Program-made: the position numbers and the translations under genes
NCBI GenBank assembly: GCA_016802295.1
Contig: JAESIW010000020.1
Location: 6,542,556 to 6,606,555 of the forward strand
DNA: 64,000 nucleotides
Source: Brachionus rotundiformis
Lineage: Eukaryota > Rotifera > Eurotatoria > Ploima > Brachionidae
Direction of reading: 5' to 3'
The notes under the pieces: generated by a model
Database searches by the model: none
The model's input: the letters and a program-made list of their open reading frames with translations, nothing else
Told to the model about the DNA's origin: nothing
In this document: in pieces, positions 46,901 to 59,746 of the stretch
Layout: each line of letters starts with the position of its first letter
How positions within the stretch are numbered: position 1 is the first letter of the stretch

Positions 46901-48849
46901 TTCCTTATCTTTTATCTATAAGAACATAATGGACATAAAAATTATAAACTAGAATTATAACTGTTTATTTTTTATTAAGTTTATATAAAATTTCTGTTTT
47001 ATGAATTGAAATTTTAAATATTAACATGGTAGATTTTTATGGTTTTATTGATAAATGATAAAAAATTTTGGTTGAAAATAGAGATTTAATTTATTAATCC
47101 ATACTGTTTTTTAGCTAATTTGCTTAATCAAGTTTTAAATTCTATTATCAAGTATTTTCTAAATCTTAATGAAAATAATTATTGAAAATAAAGACGCTTT
47201 AATGGTTAAAGGAGTTTGGCGTTTTGGGAACTTCCTCTTGAATAAAGTTAGATTTTCCTCTGCATATTTATCGGCTCATTCATTTATAAAATTTTCTGAG
47301 TTAATATTTCATCAACGAGAGTTGATAATTACTGGCAATTATAATTGGAATAAAAGATAATTTTCATTCTTTATACAAATAGTCAATTATTATTAAAATT
47401 TTAAATCCAATAATTATATAAAGTCCCAAGTCACATGCAAAAATTATAATTTAATGTTATATTTAGATAAATTTATTAGACAATTTAATATCTATTTACA
47501 ATTAAGTAGAATACTCAATTTGTTATTTGCATAAAAATTGGTAAGAATATTTAACATACAAAATTCAATTAAGTAAAAATAGTATTTTATCAAGTCACTT
47601 AGTCCAGTATTGTTGCATCCAAGGTACCATTTAATCAAATTGGTTATTCAAAATTTGTGTAAAAAAATTATCTTAGGCTTATAATTAATTTGTCTAATTG
47701 ACTCCAATTTTTGTTCTTTATTCAAAGGGTTCTGCAGTCCAATAAATTCTTAATCAAGATCTTTTCATTAATGGATATATTATCTAAATGGATTGATTTA
47801 TAGACATGGAGCTTTAGTTAAGTGACAAATTCGGGAATAATTAAATACAATAAATCGATTTATATTCATATTTCATATCAATCGATCTTATTTCTTTCAA
47901 CAATTGCCTTTTTATTGTTGTTTACTCTTTTAGTACCATTTTGAGCAAAGAAAACCACTTGATTTAATCCTTTGGCAATCCATAAAAAAATAATTCTATT
48001 CCTCAAGAATATTTTTGTCAAAAACACATCTTCATTAGTGGTAATTACTTCAAGATCTTTATCTTAAGCTCTTTCAAACCCCTTATTGATGCAAATTGTA
48101 ATCATTTTTTATTTAGAAATTAATTTATTTAATTTTTAATTAAATTGGCCATCTTTTATTTTAACTGAGACATAATTTTGAAATAAAGTTCCACAAGCTT
48201 TTTTGCCATACATCAATATTTAATTGGCATTTGTTCCTAATCTCAGAAAGATCAACTTTCCATTTAAACTAAAGGAAATATTGCTTTAAAATTTATGTAA
48301 ATTCAAACAAAACCCAGGATATATTCAGATAGAACAAAATTTACATTTATTAAATCAATATTGGACAAGGATTACGAGCCAAAATTGGAAAAAAAAATTT
48401 TCAAATTTTACCAACTATGGGTTGACATTGGAGCTCATTAATTTTGAAAATAAACAAAAAATGCAAATTTTATTTTTCAGATGATTTAATAAGAATTAGA
48501 AAATAAAATATAATTTCATAAAAATTTTGTTTGATTGATAAAAAAAATCTCTTGATAGCTGGTAAATAAAATTTATCGTCTAATTTCCAAAAAAATATCG
48601 ATTTACTAACATAAAGCTACTAGGCAAGACTTTTTTTCATCGTTTCTCTAATTCTTCTTCTATTTAAATTCATAATTTTAGCACTGAGCACCAAAAAAAC
48701 TCTTAAAACAACAACTGAACAATAACAAGAAATATTAAATTAGAAAAGATCTCAAATAATTAATCAGAATTTGTTTTTTTTTTTATATTTTTAACCAAGA
48801 AATTATTGATTTTGTGTTAGATGAAAAATTGGTTCCGAAATGCGACAAC

Positions 48850-51800
48850 ATGGATCTAGAGTCATTCGGTGAGTAGGCCAACTATTTGGAAACACCATGC
48901 TAATTTTGGCTTTTTCAGTAAATATCCTAATTCCTCTGCTGTGTATTTTACTAGTCGCTCTTGGAATCGCCGCGCTGGTTTACTTGGTAAGAAGACTCAT
49001 TAAGAACAAATACTCAGATGAATTGACTACAAACAATTCAAGTAAGTTTTATTTTATTTTCTAATTAAGAAATTCTAATGTAAAAACAAACATTTAAATT
49101 GCTTTTAGAGGCTTTAATTCTATGGGGAATATTTATTTTCCTATTAAAAGAGACAGAGTTTATTTTCTGGTTCAAAATGGTAATACAAAAGCAGTACCTT
49201 TTTTAAATGAGCAGAATGTAAGTTAGATTTTACTAAGTGGCGTTTACCCATTAGCACAAATTAATTAAGCCTAGCTGCCAGAAATTTGATTGAGAATTTT
49301 TTCCGTGGTGGATTAATATTTAACTAGTTTGGAAGTGGAAATGTTTAGAGTTTTATTTTGTCAGGAAATTTAAAACAAAATATAAGAAATTTTTAGCTAT
49401 TTAGAATTAATAATTAAAGCTTGTTTATTTTCGGCAACATTTTTAGAAAAATTAATTTATCTCCAATTGAAATGGATATATTTAAAGATAATAATTTAAA
49501 CTTTTTAAAATAAATTTTAAAATAAATAAGTCTTGAAATTACAGTCAATTTTGTTTGTTGTAAATTTTTTAATTTAATCAATAAAGTACCAAGTTTTTTT
49601 CTTGAAATAAATAATGAATGAGCATAGAGTAAATATTTGCTATGCCAATATTTTCATTTGAAGCAAAAATTCATGAGTAATCAAAAAAAAAATTAATTAT
49701 TTTTGTTTAATTATTTGAAACTTATTCTAAAATAATAGGATATGAATAAAACTGATAAACCAGGATATACAAAGTTAAAATTAGTTCTAAAATGATGCTT
49801 GAATTTTAAATTATTAAAATTTTTAATTATGATATTAATATTTTTAATTATTTCCTTCCACATTGTGCATTTTTTCACCTGAATGGTTTTCTTCAAGACT
49901 AAGAGTCTGCACCAAGTCTCTTCTTAATTCAATTAACCTAATGCAAGAATTTATCGATTGTTCTCTCAATTTAATTATTTTAAAAGCTTAATTAACTTTT
50001 TAAAATCGTATTATATTTCAAAATATTCCTTATATAATTGTTTATTTAGTTTAACACTAGAAGACCCGGCGGGTTTTTTAGACCCGTTTTTTTAAATTTC
50101 AAATCTCAATATCTTTTGAATGCAGAAACATAATTTAATATTCAGTATTTTATTTTATAGATTTATGGAGACTTTATTGAATATCAAAAAAAAATGTTGC
50201 TATTCTATGATAGTTTTTTTAGAAATTAGTTTTTAAATTTTTGTTATTTTTTGGTCGGGCTTTCTAGTGTTAATTTTATAAAAGAAATATAATCCCTAAG
50301 ATATAATGGTTTTAAAACAAGCTAGTTTTGAACCAAGAGAAGCCGATTCCTGAATAAATAAAAGACCTTTCAGCTTGCCAGAAACTAAAAAATTAAGCAA
50401 AGTAAAATTTTTGATCAAATTTCAGGCGCTCAGTCTTGCTCAAACATTTTTAGATGCGCAATTAAATTTCATCGCTGATTTTTTATTCTTTTAAGATTTC
50501 AGAGCTTTATTTTCAAACTTTTGAAAAAAAAGGATTGTAATTTCTAAAAATGCAATGAAATTTAATTGCGCATCTAAAAATGTTTGAGCAAGACTGAGCG
50601 CCTGAAATTTGATCAAAAATTTTACTTTGCTAAAAATTAAAATGTTTTTAAAATTATTTGATTTGGATTATATTTTATCTCACCGCCATAATTAAGTGGT
50701 CACATGACCGGTTATCTGGCGGTACGAAATTTGGTCCGCAAAAAAATTAAAATAATAAAAAGTTAATTAAAAAGTTGAAAAAAAACAAGATATTTAAGAT
50801 ATTTTATTATAAAAGGCGCTCATAATTAAAAAATTTTCAATAAATAATTTAATATTTTTTTAATAAATTGGACCTATAGAAAGACCGGTCGTTTGACCGC
50901 CGAAAACTGTCCACTGGACTGGTTGCATCTAGTCGCATCCAGAACTAATTAATATTTAATGAAAATTTTCAAGATGATCAGATCATTTTAAACTTATTAT
51001 GATTATGGATTTTAGTGATATAATGTCATTCATGAAAAAGATAATCAGACATCCTGGTATCAATTTCCATATAAATTTTAGTGAATTTACAGAACATAAT
51101 TTTTTCAAGCTTTGGCGTTGACAGATTTTTCTCGCTATTTAAAATATTAAGGCATCTTTTGAATTAAATAAAAGCGTGTTTGTTCCATTTTAGTCACATG
51201 TAATCTTTTAAAAACCACTCCTGCACAATTAAGCCTTAAAGGTGTTAATAATATTTATTAATCCATTATTGATAACTCAAAATAATTAAAAGATCAGGCA
51301 GGTCTCCTCTTTCTTGTAAATATTAGTAGGCTTTTTATGTGAAAACGTGAAAACTTGATGAGAATTTAAAAAACTTTCACTTTGAAAGAACTGAAGACAA
51401 GTCAAGTTAGTTGTGATATAATTTTAATCAATCAATTCTACTATTTGATTAATACGATTCCTTAAAAAAGATTGTTTGTATTTTAGTTTATGAAACCATG
51501 TTTCACCAAGAGCAAGTTTTTATTATGGTAATTAGTTATAGTGTAATTTGTTTATAAAATAAAATTTAATTTAAAATTTTTTTACTTTTACTTTAATCAA
51601 AAATATTCCCACTAGAGGAATTTTCATTCTAATTAGAAAAAAAATTTTCTCAAATTTTAATTCAATTGTGTATTTATATAATCTGAAAAATTTGAAACTA
51701 ATTAATTTAACCAAAGCTCTTTAGCCACGATTGAATTTTATTTAATTATTAAAGCTAATGCATTTTTCATTTTTATAACAAAAAAAAATTGATTTACCTT

Positions 51801-54800
51801 TTTAAGAATTTGAGTCACTTGGGCTTTGAGAGAATATCAGGAAAGCCTAAAGCCAAATTATGCAGATTTTTATCTCACAATAATCAAATATGTCAAAATT
51901 AAAACCAATATATTATAAATGAAAATTTCTAGGATTATTTTTTTAGTTATTTTCATCTTTTTTTTCAAAATTTTGCTTCTATTAATGTAAACTTATGTGT
52001 TATCCCAAAATTTTATCTTCTTAAGAGCTTATATCACTTCTAGGCTAATTAAAGAAATGTTTTTATCCCAGGTTATAATGCATGTTGAACATAAATATCA
52101 TTTCAAATTACGTGAATTTTAATTATGTTCTCTCATGATCTTTTAATTAACAATTTGAGTAAAATTTTTTAAAATTTAATAATTATTCCACAATTAATAG
52201 AAAAGAAATAAACTATTTTTTTGCTAATCCAATTTACTGCCATAATTGCTTTTGCCAAAAGCGAGCTTTGCATCTAGCCTGGTTAAAAAGGCAGCTAATT
52301 AATTTGAGTAATTTTTAAAGAAAAGAATCTCCTAAATTTAAAAAATAAAAATGGAATTTTTAAAAGTTAAAAGGTACTTTTTAAATTAATTAGACTGTGT
52401 TTATCTCGATTGGAAGCAAAAATAGTTTAATAGAACATTTTTTTAAATACTGATATCCTGGAGGCATTTATTTTTTTATTTATTAGAAAAATAGATAAAT
52501 CAATTAAATGATTAATGTATAATTTGTACAAATTTTTTGGAAAGAAAGGCAATTAAAAGATACTTTTTGCTTAAAAAAGTAGTTAAATTGCCCCACTACA
52601 TCTTATAGGATAAAAATGTCTCTTAAAAAAATTTTAATTTATTAATTTGGTAGTTTTAGTAATAGTAGTAAACGTCAATCTTAGCTTTAAAGCTTCTGGT
52701 AACTTATTCCAAGCATCAACAACTCTGTTTGTAAAATAATTAAATCGATGACTACAATTCTTTACTCTTTCTCGCACCAAGTTCTTGGAGTTTCTTCTAA
52801 GATTATGCGTTTTGCTGTCAGGCCTAGTGTTTAAGCTGTAGTTTAAACCATTTCTGAAATTCACAATCTCCATATTGTTCACTAGTTTGAACATTTGGAT
52901 TAGGTCTCCACGTATCCTTTTTGTTCTTAGACTTGGTAGTTTCAGTCCAGATAGTCGTTATGGATACTCCAAATCAGTAAGTTCAGGTACTAACCTCGTC
53001 GCCCTACGCTGCACTTTTTCGATCTCATTTATGTCTTTTTCTAAGTAAGGACACTATGAGCTGATGGCATGTTCCAAATGAGGCCTGACAAGTGAGCAGT
53101 TTAGTGGTCTTACTATTTTTGTTGTTGGTAATTTGAAAGATCTGCGGATCATTCCCAATATAGGGTTTGCCCTTGCAGTTACATTTTTGATTTGAAAATC
53201 TCATTTCAAGTCGCTTTGGATATAAATACCTAAGTCTCTTTCGCAAACAGACTTGTTGAGAGGTTTTGAATCGATAGTGTAATCGAATTTTGTGTTCATG
53301 TTGCCAATATGTAAAACTTTGCACTTTTCAATATTCAGTGATGCTGACCAGTCTCTTGATCATCTGCATATGTTGTCTAAATCGGATTGTAGACTAAGGA
53401 TCGAGCTGAAACTCTTCTGTATCATTTGCATAAGCTTCACATTCATTTTCGATAATTTATAACATGTCATTAATGTAAATAACAAAAAGTAATGGCTCCA
53501 GTACTTAGCCCTGAGGCGATCCACTTGTCACATCCATCCAATTTGAGCATGTTTCACCAAGTACCACCTTCTGAGTTCGACCTTTCAAAAACAATGTGAT
53601 CCATCTTATCATTCGTTCACCATAGCCATAAAAATTAAGCTTATACAAAAGCTTATCATGAGAAACTCTTCGAATGCTTTCGCAAAATCAGTATTCACCA
53701 GATCCACCGACCTGGCAAAAAACCATATTGGCAGCCAGATATGAGGTTATTATCCAATAAATGCTCTAGCATTACATCTTTTACTAGACTCTCAAGTAAC
53801 TTGCAAATTAAACTGGTTAACGAGACTGGATGATAATTCTTGGTGGTGACAATTGGGAACACTCATCAACAAACTGAGCGTCAAGGCAAAGAAGTTTAAA
53901 TAAGTTAAAGAATAGGTTTAGAACTTCCCTTGTGAAGTGGAGTAATTAATAAAATTATTTTTTTTTAATATAATTAAAATATTTTGAATAGCTAATTCTA
54001 TAGAAAACAAATCGACCAGGAAAGTAGCAATTAATTTTTAAAAAATAAAGCGTTTTCTAAAAAAAAAAACTCAAATGTGTAATATTGATTATTTTTTTAT
54101 CAAGTGAATTTATGCCATTTTTAAAGTGGAAGTTAATTAATTTCTGGCACAATTTGATTTTTCCAATTAAGACTAATCTAACGTGATAGTTAAATAATCA
54201 ATTAATATCCAAAGGTGCCCAACGTACTAATGAAACCGAACATATAAATTTTTCATCTATTAATTTAGGTATTCAAAAGATATTAATAAGTTAAATAATT
54301 TTTTAAAAATAAACCAATTTTTCAATCTATTTTACCAAATTTTCAGTTGCCTGCAATAATTCTAATTAGCATGTTCGCTTTATTTTCGATGCCTAGATGA
54401 ATTTTTAATTTCATATAAATGATACATAAATTTGTAGCATAGTTTCTAATTTTTAATTTAGAAAAAAAACTAAAAAAAAATATCAAAAATCGGATTTTAT
54501 AAAAACATAATTACTAATTGGACTTGGAATTATTTATTTTTAGAAGTATTAAATTAAAGATCAAATCACCATTTTGATAAATCGTGCTTTCATTTTATCT
54601 TGAAATGTCTATATTTCAATACTAATATATTTATTCGAAAATTAATATTTATTGTTATTATATTTGGTTTTTTTATCTAATTACTTCTTATTTAAAGGAA
54701 ATAATTTATCAAAGAAATTTATTAAATGTATTTGATATATTACCATGATATATTTCATCTTCTTTGGCCTTTTTATTCGCCTTCGGCTAAATTTCTTAGC

Positions 54801-57800
54801 AAATCGAAAATAAATTTTGTAATTTCATTTGAGGAAATGAAAAAAAAAATAATTAATTTTAATATTTTGGATCTAATTAATATTAATTATGTGTTTAAGA
54901 CAAAGATTGTGCAATTATTAAATATTTTTTTTGTTAAGGAAGTATTCGTGTTTTTGCCAGACTGTTGAAAACTTTATTTCTTTGCTTTTGCTGGCTAACC
55001 CTCATGCTGGTGAGATCAAAAGCAGCATTTACTTTATCTTACTTGGTGATGACATTCATGGCTTTGGATTAGGCTCGATTTATTTCAAATCCAGTTGGTT
55101 TTGCTTTATTCTTGAAGTTTTTCGTCTTATGTAACAATTTGCTACTTTATTTGCCAGATCATTGGTAAAGTTCAAGCTTTAAAGCATTGTTATTTGTCTC
55201 CATATAACTCTCAGACTGGTAGACATCTTATCCAGAGTTACGCTACAATAAAATTTTCCGCAGAACAGTTTGATCGAGTAAGCTATCTCTTGTAATAAGG
55301 TAAAATTAAATGCGCACCAAGTTCAATTCGTTAAACAAGACTCTCTTTTTTATTTAACATTCAAATTTAATTAGCTTTTAAATAGAGATAATTTTTCAAA
55401 TAGGATAAATTAAAAATTTACTAATTGCTTATCATATTCGTTGCACGGGTGTCAAATATTGCTTGATATCCCAGCCATGGTCCCTAATGATTCAAAAAGA
55501 CCAAAATCATTAAAACATATTTATATACACTGTTTATATTTTAAGCAATTAATATTATTTTATAATGATATTTGAATATTAAATGTACTAAAGACTTAAA
55601 ATTGCCAGTTTAGTAATAGTTATCTAATACTATCAAATTTTGTTCTATCAGCTAGTCTCTTCAAAATTTAGGTATATTTTATAAAATCTTGCCTGGGGCA
55701 AATTAACCAGCTTTTATCATTTAATTACTTTTATGGATAAAACTATCAAGATTAAAGCGATAATTCCAAGATAAATCGTTTTTAATAACTGTCATATTTG
55801 CAAGACAGCAATCAAAGCTTACTTTTGATTAAAAGATTGGAATTTTTTCCATTAAAAAAATAAGTTTTACCAGGCTGATGGTTTATAAGATATTTTTGAC
55901 CACAAAGTTCAAATTTTATTATTTTGAAACAAATATAAAACCAAGACTTGGATCATTTTTAATTTTAAAATGATAACATAGGCACATATTTAGCTGAATT
56001 TATTAAAAATGATAAATTCTGCTGAAATGAAGTACACATAAGCATTATGTTCGGCAATGGTCCAACAAAGTTTGGTCAAAATTAAAATTACTAATTAATT
56101 TTTCATTAAAATAAATTCAAAAAGTAAAAATTTAATGCATACCTTTTAAATTTGTATCATTAAAAATTTATTCTATCTTTCAGTCTGGATATTTGTGGAC
56201 TAAAAAATTAAATAGATTAAAATATCTTTCAATATATTTATCCTTTATTAGAGAATTAATTTGTAAAAAAATTTAAAATATTAGACAAAAATGATAGATA
56301 TTTTAAAATAAATTTTACATACAACAATCTTGCCACATATGTGACTCGTGCTTTAATCCCTTAGAATAAGAAGTTATAAAAAATCGATTATTTATCATTA
56401 AGCAATAAACCAGGAAAAAAAATAATAAAGCAACGAGTAAATTTTTATTCAAGAAGCATTAAGGAATTTTTATCAATATAATAAAATTATGCAATAAATT
56501 AATTTGAAATCAACTCTAAAAATGTATTTTTTTTCCTCATTCGAAGACATTTTTTATCACACAAATATCTGAAATAAATAATTTTAAAAAAGACAATAGA
56601 TAATTAAAGCCCTATAAGAAAAAAGATTAAATAATTTAAATTGGTAGATTATTTTGGCATTATATAATAAATTTATGATTTTCCTCAATGAGATTTATCT
56701 TAAATAGTTCTGATATCTAAAAATAATTTTTGTTTCCCATTTTAGAACGATGCCAGAAATTAAACGAAGAAAACTTGGCTTCAAGCTATGGAACATGCGA
56801 GGAAAAATTGTCAGCTTTTTCCTCGGACAGTAATACTCGGCCTAAGCCTGTCTCAAATAAGAATCCTAACGAATCAAGCTTAAATTTTATACAAAAGATA
56901 AAAAATCTGAAGAAAAAATTCAGCAATAGCCAAGCGAGTGAATCAATTGACTTGGAGCAGTTTGTGCGTATGTCTTCAATAAACTCGTCCGCTTCGTATG
57001 CATCACTGAATTCACTGGCCACCATTTTGTCCAACGATCACTTGCCACAACACCACACACCAAACATGATCCTTAACTATTCACTTAAATTAGACACAGC
57101 TAAAAAATCTCTACAAATACACATAATCTCTTTGGAAAATGCCAAACTACCAATGTCTTTAGTGCAATCCAATATTGATTTAAATGTGTATATAAAAATA
57201 GAGCTATTGGAGCCCAATCGGGACATATATGCCAGCATTTTGCGAAAACTGAGCGCCAAAACTCGCCTGATAAAAAATCGGACAAATCCGGTTTATGAAG
57301 AAATATTCGAGTTTAATTGTTTAGATGATTTGTTTAATAGTTTACTTGACCAAAATAATGGTGAGACTGCACCACGTTTTAGGTTGGTGTTTAATGTGTG
57401 CAATTCTAATATTTTTGGACGTGACCAAATCATTGGTCTGTGTGTTCATACATTTAGAAAAGATGACTTGTGCTTAGCTGATAATGTCGACTTGGAAAAA
57501 TCCATATCCAGAATATATTCAAAAAAAATTGATTTGGTTGACTCGAAAGTAAGCTATCAATTTTATTCTATTTGTGTAAAAATACTTGTTATCTAAAAAG
57601 CTATATGACTTTTTTAATGAGACCAATATTTATATAACTAGCAGCCCTATTTTTAATCTTTCATTTTTACATTATTTTCAAAGATAAAATTTTTGATTCA
57701 TTATTCCTAACTAAAAATTAGTTTTTTTTTAACATAAAAGATCATACAATAGGTTTTTACCAATTAATACCAATCTTGTAATAATAACACCAATTACTAA

Positions 57801-59671
57801 GACTATTAAGGCGCCCGAAAAATTTTTCAAAACACTATCCAAGTCCTTGTCAGAACGAATAATTGTCGGGTAAACATTTTTATATCAGATTTTCTTAAGA
57901 GATAAGGAAAATCATTAATAAAAATCAGAAAAAGAAAAGGACCTAGTTCTGGATCCTGTGGCTTGCCTTGCTTAAGAGTTGTAGGTTTTGATTTTTCGTT
58001 ACCAAGATGAACTATTTGTGATCTAATAGAAAAATAAATGCAAAAAAGATCTAGTATAATTGTCAAGCCTATAATCAAATAATTTCAAGAGAAGAAGCAT
58101 TAGATCAATAACTTCAAAAGTGATTAGGCAATAAAAGGTAAGTTTCATTTCTTTGGATAGATTTAATTCACTAAGATACTCACGAAATGAAACCTTACAT
58201 GAAAGTTCAGGTATAAATCCATGCTGCTCATTAAAGAAAATATTGTTAGATTCAAAATAGCTTAAGATTTGAAAAGCCAAAAATCTTTAATTTAAATAAA
58301 ATTAGCAATTGGCGAAAGAATTGAAACACCACTATATACATATTACCTTTGTTTTTGAATAAAGGATTAACAATTGCTAACTTTCAGTCATCTGAAACAG
58401 ATTTCAATCTCAGGCTTTATTTATTTATTTAAAAAATAATTTGGAAGAAGGAAACTCCCCGGCTGTTTGGAATGGATCTTAGTCCTCCCTTTCAGCCTTG
58501 AATTTTCCTTCAATCTCAATCATTCGTTTTAAGGAAAGTGTAGTAAGGGGACAAACAGGTCTCGAAGACCTTATGATATCTTGGGATGAATACCAATAAA
58601 AACCGGATGAGCTAAAAGAGGATAGCTTATTTAGAGCCTTTTTTATTTCATTAGGAGAAAACTTATTAAATGAAATACCAGCTGCTGAAATAAAATAATT
58701 AAATTCCAATTCTAGCTAGTTTATTTTGGCTAGACCATTTTCAAAAATAGTAAATAAAAAAATTTATAAAGAAAAAAAATTTATTTAAAGATCAAAAGTA
58801 ATTTTTTCTTTTAAAACTTCATATCAAAATTATTGTTATTCAAAATAGTCTTTTATCAATTATTTTAAACAAAAAGGCGGCACTTGTGATTTTTCTAGTT
58901 CGAAAAGTTTTGAAAATCTTAATCCATTTTAGAAAACCATTAATTAATTAAAAAAAGCTCTATTTTAGTTTATTTAGAATTAAAATAATTTAAAAAAAAG
59001 CAAACTTATATAAGAATATTAAATAATTGCCAAGACATCTATTTACTTAAAATTTTTATTAAATAATTTTCTACTAGTCTCCTGATATTAACTTGGGTCA
59101 ATTACAATTATCACTGAGCTACAACAGTAAAGCAAAGACAATTCACATTCATATCCTCAAGGCGATTGGTTTGCAATTGCCAAAGTATTTTCTCGATTCT
59201 GATAAAGTTCCAAACTCTTATGTCAAAATTTACATGATCTACCGCGGTCAACGTGTTGACAAAAAGCAGACAAAAATTGTCCTGGGAACACGAGATCCGG
59301 ATTTTGACCAAAAATTCGAGTTTAATATTCTAAATCTGCTTCAATTGAGCCAGCCGATGGACAACGCTTCATTTGAGCCTGAGTCTGGCGAAATGGAAGA
59401 TAAAAATGATGCAATTCTGTCTCAGCAAATTAGTTCCCGGATTCAGTTTGTATTTTTGGTCATGGACTGGGACAAAGTGGAAAAAAATGACGTGATTGGA
59501 AAACTAGAGCTTAATACTCAACACCATGTCCAGCGTTTAATTAACAATCAGAATATCAATATTGACACTGGTGGCAACGAGCTCAGACAGATGTCAAGTC
59601 AAAATTGGTTCGATATCTTCTACCAACCCAACCAACCAATTTTATGTACATTTCAAATAAAGAATTATTAA
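48850..59671 (+). CDS. Synaptotagmin-like protein, one TM and two C2 domains
   Basis: Four exons splice in phase: 48850-48868, 48919-49041, 56746-57548 and 59078-59671, giving 512 residues. An N-terminal membrane segment (about residues 8-30, NILIPLLCILLVALG...) is followed by basic RRLIKNK. A Cys shortly after (KRCQKL) could be palmitoylated, as in synaptotagmins. A Ser-rich linker precedes C2A (about 160-310) and C2B (about 320-510). C2B begins LGQLQLSLSYNSKAKTIHIH, as in synaptotagmins, and retains MDWDKVEKNDVIGKLEL. C2A has lost the acidic loop residues: the loop-3 region reads VCNSNIFGRDQIIG where calcium-binding forms have DxDxxxxxD. The C2B first loop reads VPNSYVKI instead of SDPYVKV. 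I infer a largely calcium-independent trafficking protein; subfamily unassigned. The 7.7-kb and 1.5-kb introns hold repeats. An upstream Met at 48821 is out of frame and hits a stop. Confidence 0.82.
50051..50273. mobile_element. piggyBac-type MITE with TTAA target duplication
   Basis: TTAA at 50051-50054 and 50270-50273 flank a 215-bp body with inverted ends CACTAGAAGACCCG and, on the other strand, CACTAGAAAGCCCG. TTAA duplication with CxCTAGAA-like termini is the hallmark of piggyBac-family elements. There is no coding capacity. It is located in the large synaptotagmin-like intron. Confidence 0.85.
50396..50631. repeat. Perfect 77-bp inverted repeat (hairpin element)
   Basis: Arms at 50396-50472 and 50555-50631 are exact reverse complements by eye (for example CAGGCGCTCAGTCTTGCTCA on the left), separated by an 82-base loop. 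Transcribed as part of the synaptotagmin-like intron, it would form a long uninterrupted double-stranded stem. Confidence 0.92.
52634..53900 (-). pseudogene. LINE RT relic, family B
   Basis: Minus-strand blocks in order: an RT core remnant around 53500 (SGSPQG, then LEPLLFVIYINDM, then YANDTE where active elements have YADDT), the post-RT region and, at 52634-52894, FRNGLNYSLNTRPDSKTHNL...FTNRVVDAWNKLPEALKL. The closing WNKLP block is well preserved. Stops and shifts show it is inactive. It is inside the large synaptotagmin-like intron, antisense. Confidence 0.82.
53901..56745. other. Remainder of the large synaptotagmin-like intron
   Basis: AT-rich intronic DNA with no supported gene. It contains one LINE relic (54950-55310). 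The 54726-54968 open frame has no recognisable motif. Confidence 0.5.
54950..55310 (-). pseudogene. LINE relic, family A (weak)
   Basis: The minus strand reads PTGFEINRA followed after a stop by SKAMNV, similar to the GLEINxxKTKVM block of family A. Neighbouring pieces are too decayed to place. Confidence 0.45.
57800..58710 (-). pseudogene. LINE RT relic, family B
   Basis: The N-terminal RT side (58709-58480) reads FNKFSPNEIKKALNKLSSFS and PVCPLTTLSLKRMIE. The core side (58078-57827) reads KQGKPQDPELGPFLFLIFIN and DFPYLL, a decayed GVPQGSVLGPLLFLIYINDLP block. The catalytic YADD is lost. It lies in the last intron of the synaptotagmin-like gene, antisense. Confidence 0.75.
58436..58497 (+). 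repeat. Dispersed ~75-bp repeat, copy 2
   Basis: GGCTGTTTGGAATGGATCTT, then AGTCCTCCCTTTCAGCC, same as copy 1 at 9150-9226 apart from scattered substitutions. Inserted within or beside the LINE relic. Confidence 0.75.
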
Positions 59672-59746
59672 ATTTTTATTTTATATTTCTATATAAATTT
59701 TAATAAATTATTTTTGTTTCATTCTTCATTTTAACCAAACAAAAAC

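Larger units (their letters stand above)
45423..48849. other. Gene-poor region
   Basis: Holds the LINE scraps at 46100-46440 and 46650-46900. Otherwise AT-rich with no gene supported; a 63-codon open frame at 47169 lacks recognisable features. Confidence 0.5.

Noticed and set aside
47169..47360. 63-codon open frame
   Set aside because: No motif, no splice partner, composition typical of background.
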